This document shows positions 9,321 through 17,283 of a stretch of 64,000 nt of DNA, one piece after another; the first letter of the stretch is position 1; every line of letters begins with the position of its first letter. The translations under genes and the position numbers were made by a program. Under the pieces are notes generated by a model. It did not search any database. It was not told the DNA's origin and saw only the letters and a program-made list of their open reading frames with translations. Source of the DNA: DATAXP01 sp963708675 (GTDB lineage: Bacteria > Planctomycetota > Planctomycetia > Pirellulales > PNKZ01); NCBI GenBank assembly GCA_963708675.1, contig CAVPTO010000003.1:4092001-4156000 (forward strand). The letters are read 5' to 3'.

Positions 9321-9532
9321 GCGGTGCTCCTGCGTCGCCCCGAAAAGTTTGTGGACCGACGAGTCCGCAAAGGGTAGGGATGTCCGCTACCCGGGGCAAG
9401 CCCGATTTTTCGCCAGTTTCGCCGCTCGGCGTTAGAGTCGCCGTTGCGGATGTTATGCTGTGGGCTCGCCCGCCGAAAACTGTGTCGCTCCTCCGCCCGG
9501 ACATTTCGTTTTCTGGCGGTGCCGATCCTCAC

Positions 9533-9605
<73 letters not shown>

Positions 9606-9729
9606 ATTCCTTACTGCCCCATTCTTTCCGGAGAAAGGGAATTGCCCTAATGGACGTGGACATTTTGTCGGACTAGGATCATTAGCGGTTTGTTAGGCAA
9701 GTTTCCTACAGGCGGAGGGAGCTGGCATC

Positions 9730-9888
9730 GTGGATGGTCACTTAACGTGTCCGTGTTGTGATTCTTCCGATTTGCAATTTTCTCGCCCACGATGGTGGGA
9801 ATGGTTCGTCGTTCTGTTCGGACGACCGTATCGCTGCCGTGACTGCAGCGCCCGCTTTTGGTCGATCAATCGCTACGCACCGAACTGA
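9730..9888 (+). CDS. Small zinc-ribbon protein (52 residues)
   Basis: A compact frame that starts at GTG 9730, preceded by a good Shine-Dalgarno (GGAGG at 9714-9718). It reads MDGHLTCPCCDSSDLQF, then a Trp-rich segment (RPRWWEWFVVLFGRPY), then RCRDCSARFW and stops at 9886-9888. The two CxxC knuckles, about 26 residues apart, would bind one zinc ion as in rubredoxin-like ribbons. Between them is an aromatic/hydrophobic stretch that could pack on a membrane or partner. I do not recognise a named family. It stands alone between the tRNA and a convergent hydrolase gene. Confidence 0.68.
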   Translation: MDGHLTCPCCDSSDLQFSRPRWWEWFVVLFGRPYRCRDCSARFWSINRYAPN

Positions 9889-9980
9889 TTCCGTAACCAC
9901 ACGCGGCGTGATGTTACGATTTCGCAGTGACAGACAGTTGTCACTGCGCCACGCGAACTGCCGGTCGCGGAAGGTCGTGA

Positions 9981-10844
9981 TCACGCAACACCGTACTTCT
10001 TGAACCAGGCCAGCATGCGGTTCCAGCCGTCTTCGGCGTCGCGCTTGTTGTAGCTGGGGCGATAGTCGGCGTTGAAGCCGTGCTCGGCATCGGGATAGAC
10101 GACGATCTCCGACGGGCTGCTCGCCTCCATGAGCGCCTTCTTCATCGCCTCGACCAGGTCGAGCGGGATGCCGCCGTCCTTGCCGGCATAAAGTCCGAGC
10201 ACCGGCGCCTTGAGCGACGTGACCACGTCGATTGGATGCTTGGGGTGCAACTCGTCAACGTCGGACTTCAGCCGCCCGTACCACGCTACGCCGGCCTTCA
10301 ACTTTGGATTGTGCGCCGAGTACAGCCACACAACGCGTCCGCCCCAGCAGAAGCCCGTGATGCCGAGCTTCGCGGCGTCGCCGGTCCCCGACTTAGCCGC
10401 CCAGGCCGCCGTGGCGTCGAGGTCCGCCATCACCTGAGCGTCGGGCACTTTCGACACCACCTTCGAGATGACTTCGCGAATGTCGGCCATCTTCGACACG
10501 TCGCCTTGGCGCGCGTACAACTCGGGAGCGACGGCGAGATAGCCAAGCTTCGCCAGCCGGCGGCAAAGGTCTTTGATGTGCTCGTGAACGCCAAAGATCT
10601 CTTGCACGACGAGGATCGTCGGCAGGTTTGTTCCGCCAGACGGCATCGCACGATAGGCCGGCATGGTTCCGTCGGCCACTGGGATTTTGATCTCGCCGGC
10701 GTCGAGCCCTGACGTGTCGGTCGTGATCGTTTGAGCCGACACCGGCTGCACGGCTAAGGCGAAGCCCGTTGCCAACGTGGTGACGACAAACTCGCGGCGG
10801 GTGAAGTCGGCTTTCGGCAGCAGGCTGAGCAATTCGTCGTGCAT
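9981..10844 (-). CDS. Exported dienelactone-hydrolase-family esterase
   Basis: An alpha/beta hydrolase of the DLH family. Numbered from the start at 10844, the nucleophile is C166 in GFCWGGR, with D223 (AGKDGGIP) and H255 (DAEHGFN) completing the Cys-Asp-His triad and E82 (QEIFG) in the usual place. The N-terminus carries a Tat-like signal, TRREFVVTTLATGFAL, so it is probably exported folded. I chose 10844 because GAGG lies 11 bases before that ATG; the upstream in-frame ATG at 10874 has no ribosome site and would sit in the repeat array at 10875-10938. Natural substrate unknown; carboxylic ester or lactone hydrolysis is inferred. Confidence 0.88.
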   Translation of the reverse strand: MHDELLSLLPKADFTRREFVVTTLATGFALAVQPVSAQTITTDTSGLDAGEIKIPVADGTMPAYRAMPSGGTNLPTILVVQEIFGVHEHIKDLCRRLAKLGYLAVAPELYARQGDVSKMADIREVISKVVSKVPDAQVMADLDATAAWAAKSGTGDAAKLGITGFCWGGRVVWLYSAHNPKLKAGVAWYGRLKSDVDELHPKHPIDVVTSLKAPVLGLYAGKDGGIPLDLVEAMKKALMEASSPSEIVVYPDAEHGFNADYRPSYNKRDAEDGWNRMLAWFKKYGVA

Positions 10845-10874
10845 GATCGCAATCCTCATCAAGGGCGTGTTCAT

Positions 10875-10938
10875 TGATACCGAGTCGACACTGATACTGA
10901 GCCAACAGTGACCCAGTCGACTCTGATACCGAGTCGAC
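10875..10938. promoter_or_regulatory. Repeated operator-like motif upstream of the DLH gene
   Basis: The 15-mer tgataccgagtcgac occurs twice (10875-10889 and 10924-10938) with a diverged half copy tgatactgag between them (10892-10901) and a further cagtcgac at 10913-10920. The cores include the palindrome gtcgac. The array lies in the divergent gap between the DLH gene and the sialidase-like gene at 11058, consistent with binding sites for a regulator; this is inference from spacing and repetition only. Confidence 0.4.
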
Positions 10939-11057
10939 TATTGTGCCAAATTCGCCTGCCGAGTGTGCGAAAACTTGCGGCGACGCAATCTTTTGAAGCG
11001 ACGCTCGTGCAAGCATAATGCAGAGTCAATTCGTCGCACCCCTTGTGGAGCTAGCCG

Positions 11058-12248
11058 ATGTCGCGAGTCGTCGCAGGCTGTGTCGCGTTGTTCGTGTTCG
11101 TCGTCGGTCTTCATGCGTCGCTCGACGCCGCTGACCCGGAGTATCGCATTGAACGGATGACGATTCTCACGGGGCCTGCCGATGCGCTCTACTTTCAATC
11201 GCGTGCTGCGCTGATTCCTGAGAATCCCCCGCGCGTGCTGGTGACGACGCAAGAAATTGATCGCCGCGCGACGCACGCCTTTCGCGATGTGTTTTCGATC
11301 GAGAGCACCGACGGCGGAACGACGTGGTTGAAGCCCGAGCGCATCGACAGCTTGCGACGCATGAAACTCGCCAACGGCGACGAGCGTGTCGGCGGCGACT
11401 TGAGCCCGCAGTGGCATGCGAAGACCGGCGTCGTGCTGGCCACCGGCAAGACGTTCACCTTTCGCGGCGGCACGAAGGAAGATCGCTCGGTCGAGCAAAC
11501 GTCGTACTGCGTCTACTCACCGAAGAGTCGCAAGTGGGGCGATCTGCGCATCGTCGAGCTTCCGTCGACCGATCACGCGGGCCTGGCCATCACCGGGCCG
11601 AACACCGGATGTTGCCAACGCTACGACCTTCCCAACGGCGACATCTTGCTGCCGATTCGTTATTCGCCCGAAAAGTACGGCAAGCCGTACACGACGATCG
11701 TCGCGCTTTGTCGCTTCGACGGCGAGACGCTTAGCTACGTGCGTCACGGCAGCGAGTTCACGTTGCCGCGCGGACGGGGATTGTACGAACCTTCGGTCAT
11801 CGGCGTTGGTGGCAAGTTCTATCTGACGATGCGGTCCGACGAGTCGGCATTCGTTGCTCGCAGTGACGACGGAATGAATTACGAGCCGATGCTCGAATGG
11901 AAGTTCGACGACGGCAGCGTGCTCGGCAGCTACAACACGCAGCAACATTGGATCGCCCACGGCGACGCGCTCTACCTTGTCTACACCCGCCGCGGCGCGA
12001 ACAACGACCACATCTTCCGTCATCGCTCGCCGTTGTTCATCGCGAAAGTCGACAAGGATCGGCTCTGTGTGCTTCGCGACACTGAGCAAGTGCTGATGCC
12101 CGATGACCATGCCGCGCTCGGCAACGGCGGCGTGGTTGATATCAGCCCGAACGAGACATGGGTCATCGACAGCGAAGACCTGCAACGTGGCCCGCGCCAA
12201 GACGATCGCAACAAGGTGCTCGTCACGCGGATTCTGTGGGGTCTGTAG
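11058..12248 (+). CDS. Secreted sialidase-fold (BNR/Asp-box) protein
   Basis: 396 residues with an N-terminal signal peptide (VVAGCVALFVFVVGLHASLDAA). The body is a beta-propeller of the sialidase superfamily: one clear Asp-box (STDGGTTWLKPE at about residue 82), RSDDGMNYEP as a degenerate one, and repeated strand-turn blocks such as GDILLPIRY and GKFYLTMRSD. Exo-alpha-sialidase activity is possible, but the fold is shared by many planctomycete glycan-binding or hydrolysing proteins, so the reaction is not fixed. It is divergent from the DLH gene. A family A palindrome begins 5 bases before its stop codon is complete. Confidence 0.75.
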   Translation: MSRVVAGCVALFVFVVGLHASLDAADPEYRIERMTILTGPADALYFQSRAALIPENPPRVLVTTQEIDRRATHAFRDVFSIESTDGGTTWLKPERIDSLRRMKLANGDERVGGDLSPQWHAKTGVVLATGKTFTFRGGTKEDRSVEQTSYCVYSPKSRKWGDLRIVELPSTDHAGLAITGPNTGCCQRYDLPNGDILLPIRYSPEKYGKPYTTIVALCRFDGETLSYVRHGSEFTLPRGRGLYEPSVIGVGGKFYLTMRSDESAFVARSDDGMNYEPMLEWKFDDGSVLGSYNTQQHWIAHGDALYLVYTRRGANNDHIFRHRSPLFIAKVDKDRLCVLRDTEQVLMPDDHAALGNGGVVDISPNETWVIDSEDLQRGPRQDDRNKVLVTRILWGL

Positions 12249-12330
12249 GGAACGCCCTCCGTGGCGTTCCGTGAACAAGTGGACGCGTTGTATGTAGTTC
12301 ACGGAACGCCACGGAGGGCGTTCCCTACAG
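12243..12330. repeat. Dispersed palindromic repeat, family A, copy 3
   Basis: The longest copy: arms 12243-12276 and 12297-12330 are perfect 34-base inverted repeats with a 20-base loop. It lies between two convergent genes and touches both stop codons (12248 plus, 12331 minus), so it could end transcription from both sides. Confidence 0.93.
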
Positions 12331-12696
12331 CTACTCCTCTTCATCCGCGGCATGAAACTTGTGCAACGCCCGATGCACCACGGGCGCCAACAGAATCCCG
12401 GCGACGAAGATCACGATCAGTCCGCTGTATAGTGCGTAACAGCCGGCGAAGAGTTTGCCGCTGGACGTCTTGAGTTCTCCGAGCGGGCCCATGCCCGATA
12501 GAATCATCGAGGCATTGGCGAACGCGTCGAGCCAAGGCAACTCTTCGTAATGATGGTAACCGACGACTCCGATCGCCAGCGACACGACGATCAATGACGT
12601 CGCGGCCGCAAAGTTTCGGGCCATGCGTATCGCGAAGACATGAAAGGGCGGCACGCGATCGCGATGAGTTTCGTAGCGGAACAAAGGGTGCGGCAT
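12331..12696 (-). CDS. Two-helix membrane protein with a potassium-channel-like pore architecture
   Basis: 121 residues. A first helix (FAAATSLIVVSLAIGVVGY), then a short amphipathic segment and loop DAFANASMILSGMGPLGELK, then a second helix (GCYALYSGLIVIFVAGILLA) and the tail PVVHRALHKFH. The order helix, re-entrant segment, helix and the line S-G-K-L-F-A-x-x-Y-A-L resemble two-helix ion channels, but the TVGYGD filter is replaced by ILSGMGP. AGGGG precedes the ATG at 12696. Channel activity is an inference; a plain small membrane protein is the fallback. Confidence 0.62.
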   Translation of the reverse strand: MPHPLFRYETHRDRVPPFHVFAIRMARNFAAATSLIVVSLAIGVVGYHHYEELPWLDAFANASMILSGMGPLGELKTSSGKLFAGCYALYSGLIVIFVAGILLAPVVHRALHKFHAADEEE

Positions 12697-12711
12697 TTAT
12701 TTCTATTTCCC

Positions 12712-13068
12712 CTAGCGACTTCCGTTCGGAAAGTTTCCCCGGATCGGAAAGTCTCCATAGAACACCCTGTCGTCGACCACATCGGCCTCCGGGAAAAGTC
12801 GCTTGTAGTATGCAACGTCCCCAGCGTCGTAGCATACGACCTTGGCGCGTCCCTTCTCTCCGAAGAGTCGCAAGCTCCACGGTGCGTCCGGAACCGTCAA
12901 GCCAAGTGAATAGGAGTCGTTGGAGGGATGCAGTTTCGCCGCATGCCGCTCACGAATCCAATGCAGATGATAGGCGACCCAAGCCAACGAACTCGATACG
13001 ATGACGGTCAGCCAAAGAAAGCTTCGCAAACTATATCGAAGATAATGTCGTTGTCGCTTTCGCTCCAT
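12712..13068 (-). CDS. Planctomycete-type membrane-anchored hypothetical protein
   Basis: 118 residues. The N-terminus is basic (MERKRQRHYLRYSLRSF) and leads into one membrane helix (LWLTVIVSSSLAWVAYHL), a pattern repeated in many unrelated planctomycete proteins. The remaining 80 residues (LGLTVPDAPWSLRLFGE; DAGDVAYYKRLFPEADVV) match no family I can name. It ends 15 bases before the next minus-strand gene at 12696, so the two may be cotranscribed. Confidence 0.6.
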   Translation of the reverse strand: MERKRQRHYLRYSLRSFLWLTVIVSSSLAWVAYHLHWIRERHAAKLHPSNDSYSLGLTVPDAPWSLRLFGEKGRAKVVCYDAGDVAYYKRLFPEADVVDDRVFYGDFPIRGNFPNGSR

Positions 13069-13124
13069 GGCGGCATTGTAGCCAAGTGACGTGACACCGG
13101 TTCATCCACTCTTGAAGCTTACCT

Positions 13125-13652
13125 ATGACGGACGAACGCTCATGCTTCAATTGGCAACAAGCAGCTTCGATGGCGGCACGCGCGCATGACGGTCAGCGTC
13201 GCAAGGATGGCCTCACGCCGTACGTCGCGCATCCTTATCGCGTGGCGATGACGGTGCGTCACGTGTTCGGCATCGACGACGAGATCGCGCTCGCTGCGGC
13301 GCTGTTGCACGACACGATCGAAGACACGAAGACCGACTACGACGAATTGCTCGAAGCGTTTGGCCGCGAAGTGGCCGACGCCGTGGCCGCGCTGACGAAG
13401 GACATGCGCTTGCCCGAGCAGCTGCGCGAGCCCGCCTACGACCAACAACTCGCCGCCGCATCGTGGCAAGCTCGGGCCGTCAAGCTCGGCGACGTGTTCG
13501 ATAACTTCTGCGACTCCGCGACCGAAGCGAAACGGAAATCGGTCGTCGACAAGGCTCGCCGCGCCATCGCCTGCGCCGGCGACGACAAGCGACTCGCCGC
13601 CGCAATCGCCGCGGTGAAGAAGCTCATCGGCGACGCGGGTTCCCCCGGTTAG
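13125..13652 (+). CDS. Small HD-domain hydrolase, MESH1/SpoT-hydrolase-like
   Basis: 175 residues. Motifs of the (p)ppGpp-hydrolase HD fold are all present: AARAHDGQRRKDGLTPYVAHP (H36), ALLHDTIEDT (H62-D63) and VKLGDVFDN (D123). No synthetase, TGS or ACT domain is present, so it belongs to the single-domain group that removes the 3' pyrophosphate from alarmones, or pyrophosphate from NADPH in the animal MESH1. Mn dependence is expected from the family. It stands alone, flanked by a minus-strand gene and the TIGR03000-type gene; the actual substrate is not decided by sequence. Confidence 0.8.
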   Translation: MTDERSCFNWQQAASMAARAHDGQRRKDGLTPYVAHPYRVAMTVRHVFGIDDEIALAAALLHDTIEDTKTDYDELLEAFGREVADAVAALTKDMRLPEQLREPAYDQQLAAASWQARAVKLGDVFDNFCDSATEAKRKSVVDKARRAIACAGDDKRLAAAIAAVKKLIGDAGSPG

Positions 13653-13932
13653 CCGCAACGCGCCAGCGGGAGCGCTCGGCTTAGCTTCGCACTGAACCGC
13701 ACCATCTCCTAAAAAAACTCAGGGAGTTCCTGGTGTCCGTGCGTCATATTGTCCTGCCGAAATGGCAAGATTGGTCGCTTAAGTGGTTGCAAACCGCTGT
13801 GAGGTAGCAATACTGGCCCCCGCGGACGATATATTCACTGCCGTCTACGGAAAAGGAACAACCTACGCATCTCACGCAGGTTCGTGGGTTGGTTTCGCCA
13901 AATGGTACTCACTGGATTAGGAGCGAACTGAG

Positions 13933-14604
13933 ATGTTGCACTTGAAGTTTGGAAGAATTGCGATCATTGCGATCGCGGCCCTCGGCATCGGAACGATTCT
14001 GTTGGAATCCGACGCTCAGGCATTTCATCATCGTCGCGGCGGTTGGGGATGCTGCCGGATGTATTGTTGCCCGATGACGTGCTGCCCGACCTATTGCTGT
14101 CCGCCGGTCTGCTGCCCGAGTGTCTGCTCGGTGTGGACTTGCCCGAGTCCGGACATGTCGATGCCAGCTTACGACCCGAGCATGATGGTCCCCGCTCCGG
14201 CCATGGAAACGGGCCCTGCGTTGGCGCCCGAGCCCGCGCCTGCACCGATGGCGCGAGCCACTCAGCGTCCTGCCGCGGCCGTCGCCGCACTGCCGCCGAG
14301 CACTGCTCGGTTGAACGTTCAGGTTCCAGCCGATGCGAAGATCTTCGTCAACGGCAAGGCGACCAAGACCGTAGGCGTCGAGCGTCACTATCAGTCGACG
14401 CCGCTTGAAAACGGCTTCGTCTACAAGTTCGAGCTCCGCGCCGAATTGATCGTCGATGGCCAGACCGTCACCCAGTCGAAGATCGTCCGCCTTCGCAATG
14501 GCGAGTCGGCCGACATCAACTTCGTTGCCGAGTTGGAAGTCGCCAGCGACGCGGTTCGCAAGCAGAGCACTGCGACGACCTCCCAGGTGTCGTTGTTGCA
14601 ATAG
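13933..14604 (+). CDS. Exported TIGR03000-type protein with a tandem Cys-Cys-Pro pentapeptide array
   Basis: 223 residues: signal peptide (IAIIAIAALGIGTILLESDAQA), then a Cys array in which Cys pairs recur every five residues from C40 to C61 (pattern CCPxx, continuing with C65 and C70), then a Pro/Ala/Met linker, then a beta-rich domain starting STARLNVQVPADAKIFVNGK at about residue 124. That last domain (vPaDA.ifvnG..T...G..R.y.t..L..G..Y.y.l.a) is the planctomycete TIGR03000 repeat. AGGAG at 13919 precedes the ATG. Likely a disulfide-rich cell-surface or wall protein; the role is unknown. Confidence 0.82.
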   Translation: MLHLKFGRIAIIAIAALGIGTILLESDAQAFHHRRGGWGCCRMYCCPMTCCPTYCCPPVCCPSVCSVWTCPSPDMSMPAYDPSMMVPAPAMETGPALAPEPAPAPMARATQRPAAAVAALPPSTARLNVQVPADAKIFVNGKATKTVGVERHYQSTPLENGFVYKFELRAELIVDGQTVTQSKIVRLRNGESADINFVAELEVASDAVRKQSTATTSQVSLLQ

Positions 14605-14630
14605 TTTGTCGCTTTACATGATCGTGCGTA

Positions 14631-14663
14631 GAGCTGCCGTGCCGACGCGAAGCGCGGCAGCTC
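14631..14663 (+). terminator. Possible terminator hairpin after the TIGR03000-type gene
   Basis: Inverted arms gagctgccg (14631-14639) and cggcagctc (14655-14663) with partial pairing in the 15-base loop, followed by the A/T-rich atttaat. There is no long T-run, so this is only a candidate. Downstream, ggtcact occurs three times within 40 bases (14682-14722). Confidence 0.4.
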
Positions 14664-14718
14664 ATTTAATCACTCGGAGCCGTGTGGTCACTTTGCTTTA
14701 GGGTCACTGGCCTTATGG

Positions 14719-15771
14719 TCACTGTGGCCACGCGGCTCCGTTCATTTCACGCGGCGAAAGTTGCCGCGGGTCGATCGTCGCGTGGCGAATCTTCTGCCGC
14801 TTCCACGTGTACGTGGCATGCACCATGCCGTCGCGAGTCTGAATCACGGCGGGATAGGAATACTCGCCGGGCTCGTTCTCGAGCACCAGCGCCGCCTGCC
14901 ACGTCTTGGCATCTTTCGACACCGCGACGTTCAACGGCGTGCGACCCTTGGGAACATGGTTGTACACGAGCAAGTGTCGGCCGTCGGCCAGGGTCAGCGC
15001 GTCAGTTCCCGAGTTCGGGTTCGGCAGCTCGGTGAGCGTCATCGCTCCCCACGTCTTGCCGGCATCGCTGGAACCAATCTGAAACACCTTGCCTTGTTTC
15101 GTGCGACCTATGGCCAGTAGGGCTTCGCCGCCGAGAAACAGAATGCTCGGCTGAATCGCGCCGATCTCGACGCCGTCGTTCACCGGTCCAATGAACTGCC
15201 ACGTCTTGCCGCCGTCGGTGCTGCGTTCGAAGTGGGCGCGCCAGCCGTCGTGTTCGGTGCTCGACCCCGATAGGATATCGCCGTTGCGAAGCACGACGGG
15301 TTTGTTCTTCACCGGCCCTACGAGCGGCGCGGGGAGCAGATCGGCCTTTGACCACGTGCGTCCGTTGTCAGTCGAGGTCTTGCGATAGCCGAGCCACACC
15401 TTCGGATGTTTGCCCACCTTGTAAAAGAGCATGAGCGGCCCGTCGCTCGGCTGGAACAGCACGGGGTTGAAGCATGAGTAGCGCTGGCCGTCGGGTTCGA
15501 TGCCGTTGGCGACTTCGACCGGCTCGGTCCACTTGCCGTCGAGCTTGCGGGACAGCCAAATGCCGACATCGGTATGCCCTTCGCGCGTCCCGCCGAACCA
15601 CGCCGCGGCCAGGCCTTCTGGCGTTTCGACAATGGTCGACGCATGACACGACGGGAACGGCGCGCTCTCGTAGATGAACTCTTGTTCGACGAGTCCCGGT
15701 TGATTCACGTCGGCGATCAATACCGTCGTCCACATCATGCACGCCGCCCACGCGATGCCACTTCGTTTCAT
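14719..15771 (-). CDS. Secreted sialidase family protein (exo-alpha-sialidase type)
   Basis: 350 residues from the ATG at 15771, which has GGAGA 9 bases upstream; the in-frame start at 15882 adds 37 non-conserved residues and was rejected. A signal peptide (SGIAWAACMMWTTVLIADV) precedes a six-bladed propeller. Three textbook Asp-boxes are visible: STDNGRTWSKAD, STDGGKTWQFIG and SSDAGKTWGAMT. The opening VEQEFIYESAPFPSCHASTIVETPEGLAA and AAWFGGTREGHTDVGIWLS match the BNR_2 sialidase group frequent in PVC bacteria. Likely removes or recognises terminal sialic-acid-like sugars outside the cytoplasm. Confidence 0.85.
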   Translation of the reverse strand: MKRSGIAWAACMMWTTVLIADVNQPGLVEQEFIYESAPFPSCHASTIVETPEGLAAAWFGGTREGHTDVGIWLSRKLDGKWTEPVEVANGIEPDGQRYSCFNPVLFQPSDGPLMLFYKVGKHPKVWLGYRKTSTDNGRTWSKADLLPAPLVGPVKNKPVVLRNGDILSGSSTEHDGWRAHFERSTDGGKTWQFIGPVNDGVEIGAIQPSILFLGGEALLAIGRTKQGKVFQIGSSDAGKTWGAMTLTELPNPNSGTDALTLADGRHLLVYNHVPKGRTPLNVAVSKDAKTWQAALVLENEPGEYSYPAVIQTRDGMVHATYTWKRQKIRHATIDPRQLSPREMNGAAWPQ

Positions 15772-15954
15772 GCGATGATTCTCCGTTAGCCGCGTCGCTT
15801 GCGACGCGTTCTTGTGCGATACACAATCCGCAACCCCTTGTGTCTGATACAGTAACGTCCGAGGCGAGCATTTTCCAATCATGCCTGTAACCGCGGGGCG
15901 TCGAGACGCGTCATCTCTTGTAGGCCGGTGGTGGCGTGTACGCCGGTGGTGAAG

Positions 15955-16545
15955 ATGGATGAGGCCGCGATCGACCCCGAGTGGATTGCCCAGGTGCAGG
16001 CAGGCGACGAAGCCGCCGCGGCGCGGCTGGTCGAACGCCTTTATCCGTTGGCGTCGAAGATCGTGCGGTCGTACTTGCCGCGCGGATGGCCCGAGGAAGA
16101 CTTGTTACAGGACGTGTTCCTGCGCGTGTTCGCCAAGCTCGATCAGTATCGGGCTGACGCGCCGCTGGAACACTGGGTGTCGCGTGTTGCGGTGCGAGTG
16201 TGCGTCGATGCGTTGCGGGCGGCGCCGCGACGACGACGTGAGTTGCGATGGTCGGATCTCGACGAGCGCGAAGCGGCGATCGTTCGCGAGGCGGCCCAAG
16301 CAGAGCAGGGGACCAAGCCGCTCAACGCGCTGAGTGCGCGAGAGTTGGTCGACAAGATACTCGACATGTTGCCGGCGGAAGATCGCGTGATTCTGACAAT
16401 GCTCGACATGCAGCAACACTCCGTCGCCGAGGTGGCCAGCACGCTGGGCCGCACGAAAGTGTCGGTGAAGGTGCGTGCGATGCGAGCTAGGCGGAAGGTG
16501 CGCGGCGTTCTCGAACAGTTGTTTGCTGAGAAGTCCGATGGCTGA
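15955..16545 (+). CDS. ECF-type RNA polymerase sigma factor
   Basis: About 196 residues. Region 2 is DEAAAARLVERLYPLASKIVRSYL with EEDLLQDVFLRVFAKLDQYR; region 4 is LVDKILDMLPAEDRVILTMLDMQQHSVAEVASTLGR followed by the recognition helix. The start at 15955 (MDEAAIDPEWIAQVQAGDE) fits the family length; an in-frame GTG at 15928 is possible. It heads a tightly packed operon with a membrane protein, a Spy-like protein, DUF1549/1553 and DUF1501, an arrangement seen repeatedly in planctomycetes. It probably directs transcription of its own operon under control of the next gene. Confidence 0.9.
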   Translation: MDEAAIDPEWIAQVQAGDEAAAARLVERLYPLASKIVRSYLPRGWPEEDLLQDVFLRVFAKLDQYRADAPLEHWVSRVAVRVCVDALRAAPRRRRELRWSDLDEREAAIVREAAQAEQGTKPLNALSARELVDKILDMLPAEDRVILTMLDMQQHSVAEVASTLGRTKVSVKVRAMRARRKVRGVLEQLFAEKSDG

Positions 16546-16870
16546 ACCACATCACAATCGTGCCGCCTTTGAACGTGCCGACGCGCTGTGGCGACGTTTA
16601 GCTGACGGCGCGAGTGTTGAACCGTCTCCCTCAGCATGTCCGCCAGGATTCGCCGAGCGCGTGGTCGCTCAACTCGGAACTCGAAGCGACTTCGTCGGAG
16701 TGCGCGAGCAGCAACGCATTGTTTCGGCCGCAGCGTGCTTGGCGCTCGCCGCTTCGCTGCTTGTCTGCGTGTTCAGTTGGCGCGACTTGGAGGCCGCCTG
16801 GTCGCCGCCACCGACAATCCTTGAACCGACCGTCGCGCAACCTAACCTGCCTCTTGAGTTGTGGCCATGA
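16538..16870 (+). CDS. Single-pass membrane protein, probable anti-sigma partner
   Basis: 110 residues, starting inside the sigma gene (ATG overlaps its stop by 8 bases) so translation is coupled. A soluble N-terminus (FERADALWRRLADGASVEPSPSACPPGFAERVVAQL) is followed by one helix (AAACLALAASLLVCVFSW) and a short Pro-rich exterior tail. The topology, position and the PPGFAERVVAQL stretch fit a short anti-sigma-type regulator, but there is no zinc-binding ZAS motif, so function is inferred from context. Confidence 0.68.
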   Translation: MAEPHHNRAAFERADALWRRLADGASVEPSPSACPPGFAERVVAQLGTRSDFVGVREQQRIVSAAACLALAASLLVCVFSWRDLEAAWSPPPTILEPTVAQPNLPLELWP

Positions 16871-17271
16871 GCATCCTCCGAAACTGGAAAACGATTCTGG
16901 GGCTGCTTGCCCTCTTCGCGGCGGGCGTCGTCGTCGGCGGCGTCCTCACGCTCGGTGCGATGCGCAAGATCATGCTTCGCCGTGCCGACCCCGACACCTG
17001 GGCTCCGCGCACGTTGGCATGGTTTCACGACGAAATGCACACGACCCCCGAGCAGGAGTCGCAACTGCGGCCGATCATCGATCGCGGCATCGCCGACATG
17101 GTGAAACTTCGCGACGAAGGCGAAGAACACTGGCGGGCAATCGTCGGCTCGATGCTCGTCGAGGCGACGCCGATCCTCACCGACACGCAACGCGAAGAGA
17201 TGCGCGACGCCATTCGTCGTGCGCAAGACAAGAAGCAATTGTTCGGCGGTAGCCATTTACGCGACCGATAA
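16867..17271 (+). CDS. Membrane-anchored Spy/CpxP-like (periplasmic heavy-metal sensor) protein
   Basis: 134 residues. N-terminal helix (ILGLLALFAAGVVVGGVLTLGAM), then a helical periplasmic domain with the LTxxQ-type pattern: TTPEQESQLRPIIDRGIADMVKLRDE and LTDTQREEMRDAI. The ATG overlaps the stop of the previous gene (ATGA). Such proteins act as periplasmic chaperones or sensors that feed envelope-stress circuits, in line with the sigma/anti-sigma pair upstream. Confidence 0.75.
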   Translation: MSILRNWKTILGLLALFAAGVVVGGVLTLGAMRKIMLRRADPDTWAPRTLAWFHDEMHTTPEQESQLRPIIDRGIADMVKLRDEGEEHWRAIVGSMLVEATPILTDTQREEMRDAIRRAQDKKQLFGGSHLRDR

Positions 17272-17283
17272 AGGATTTTGACC

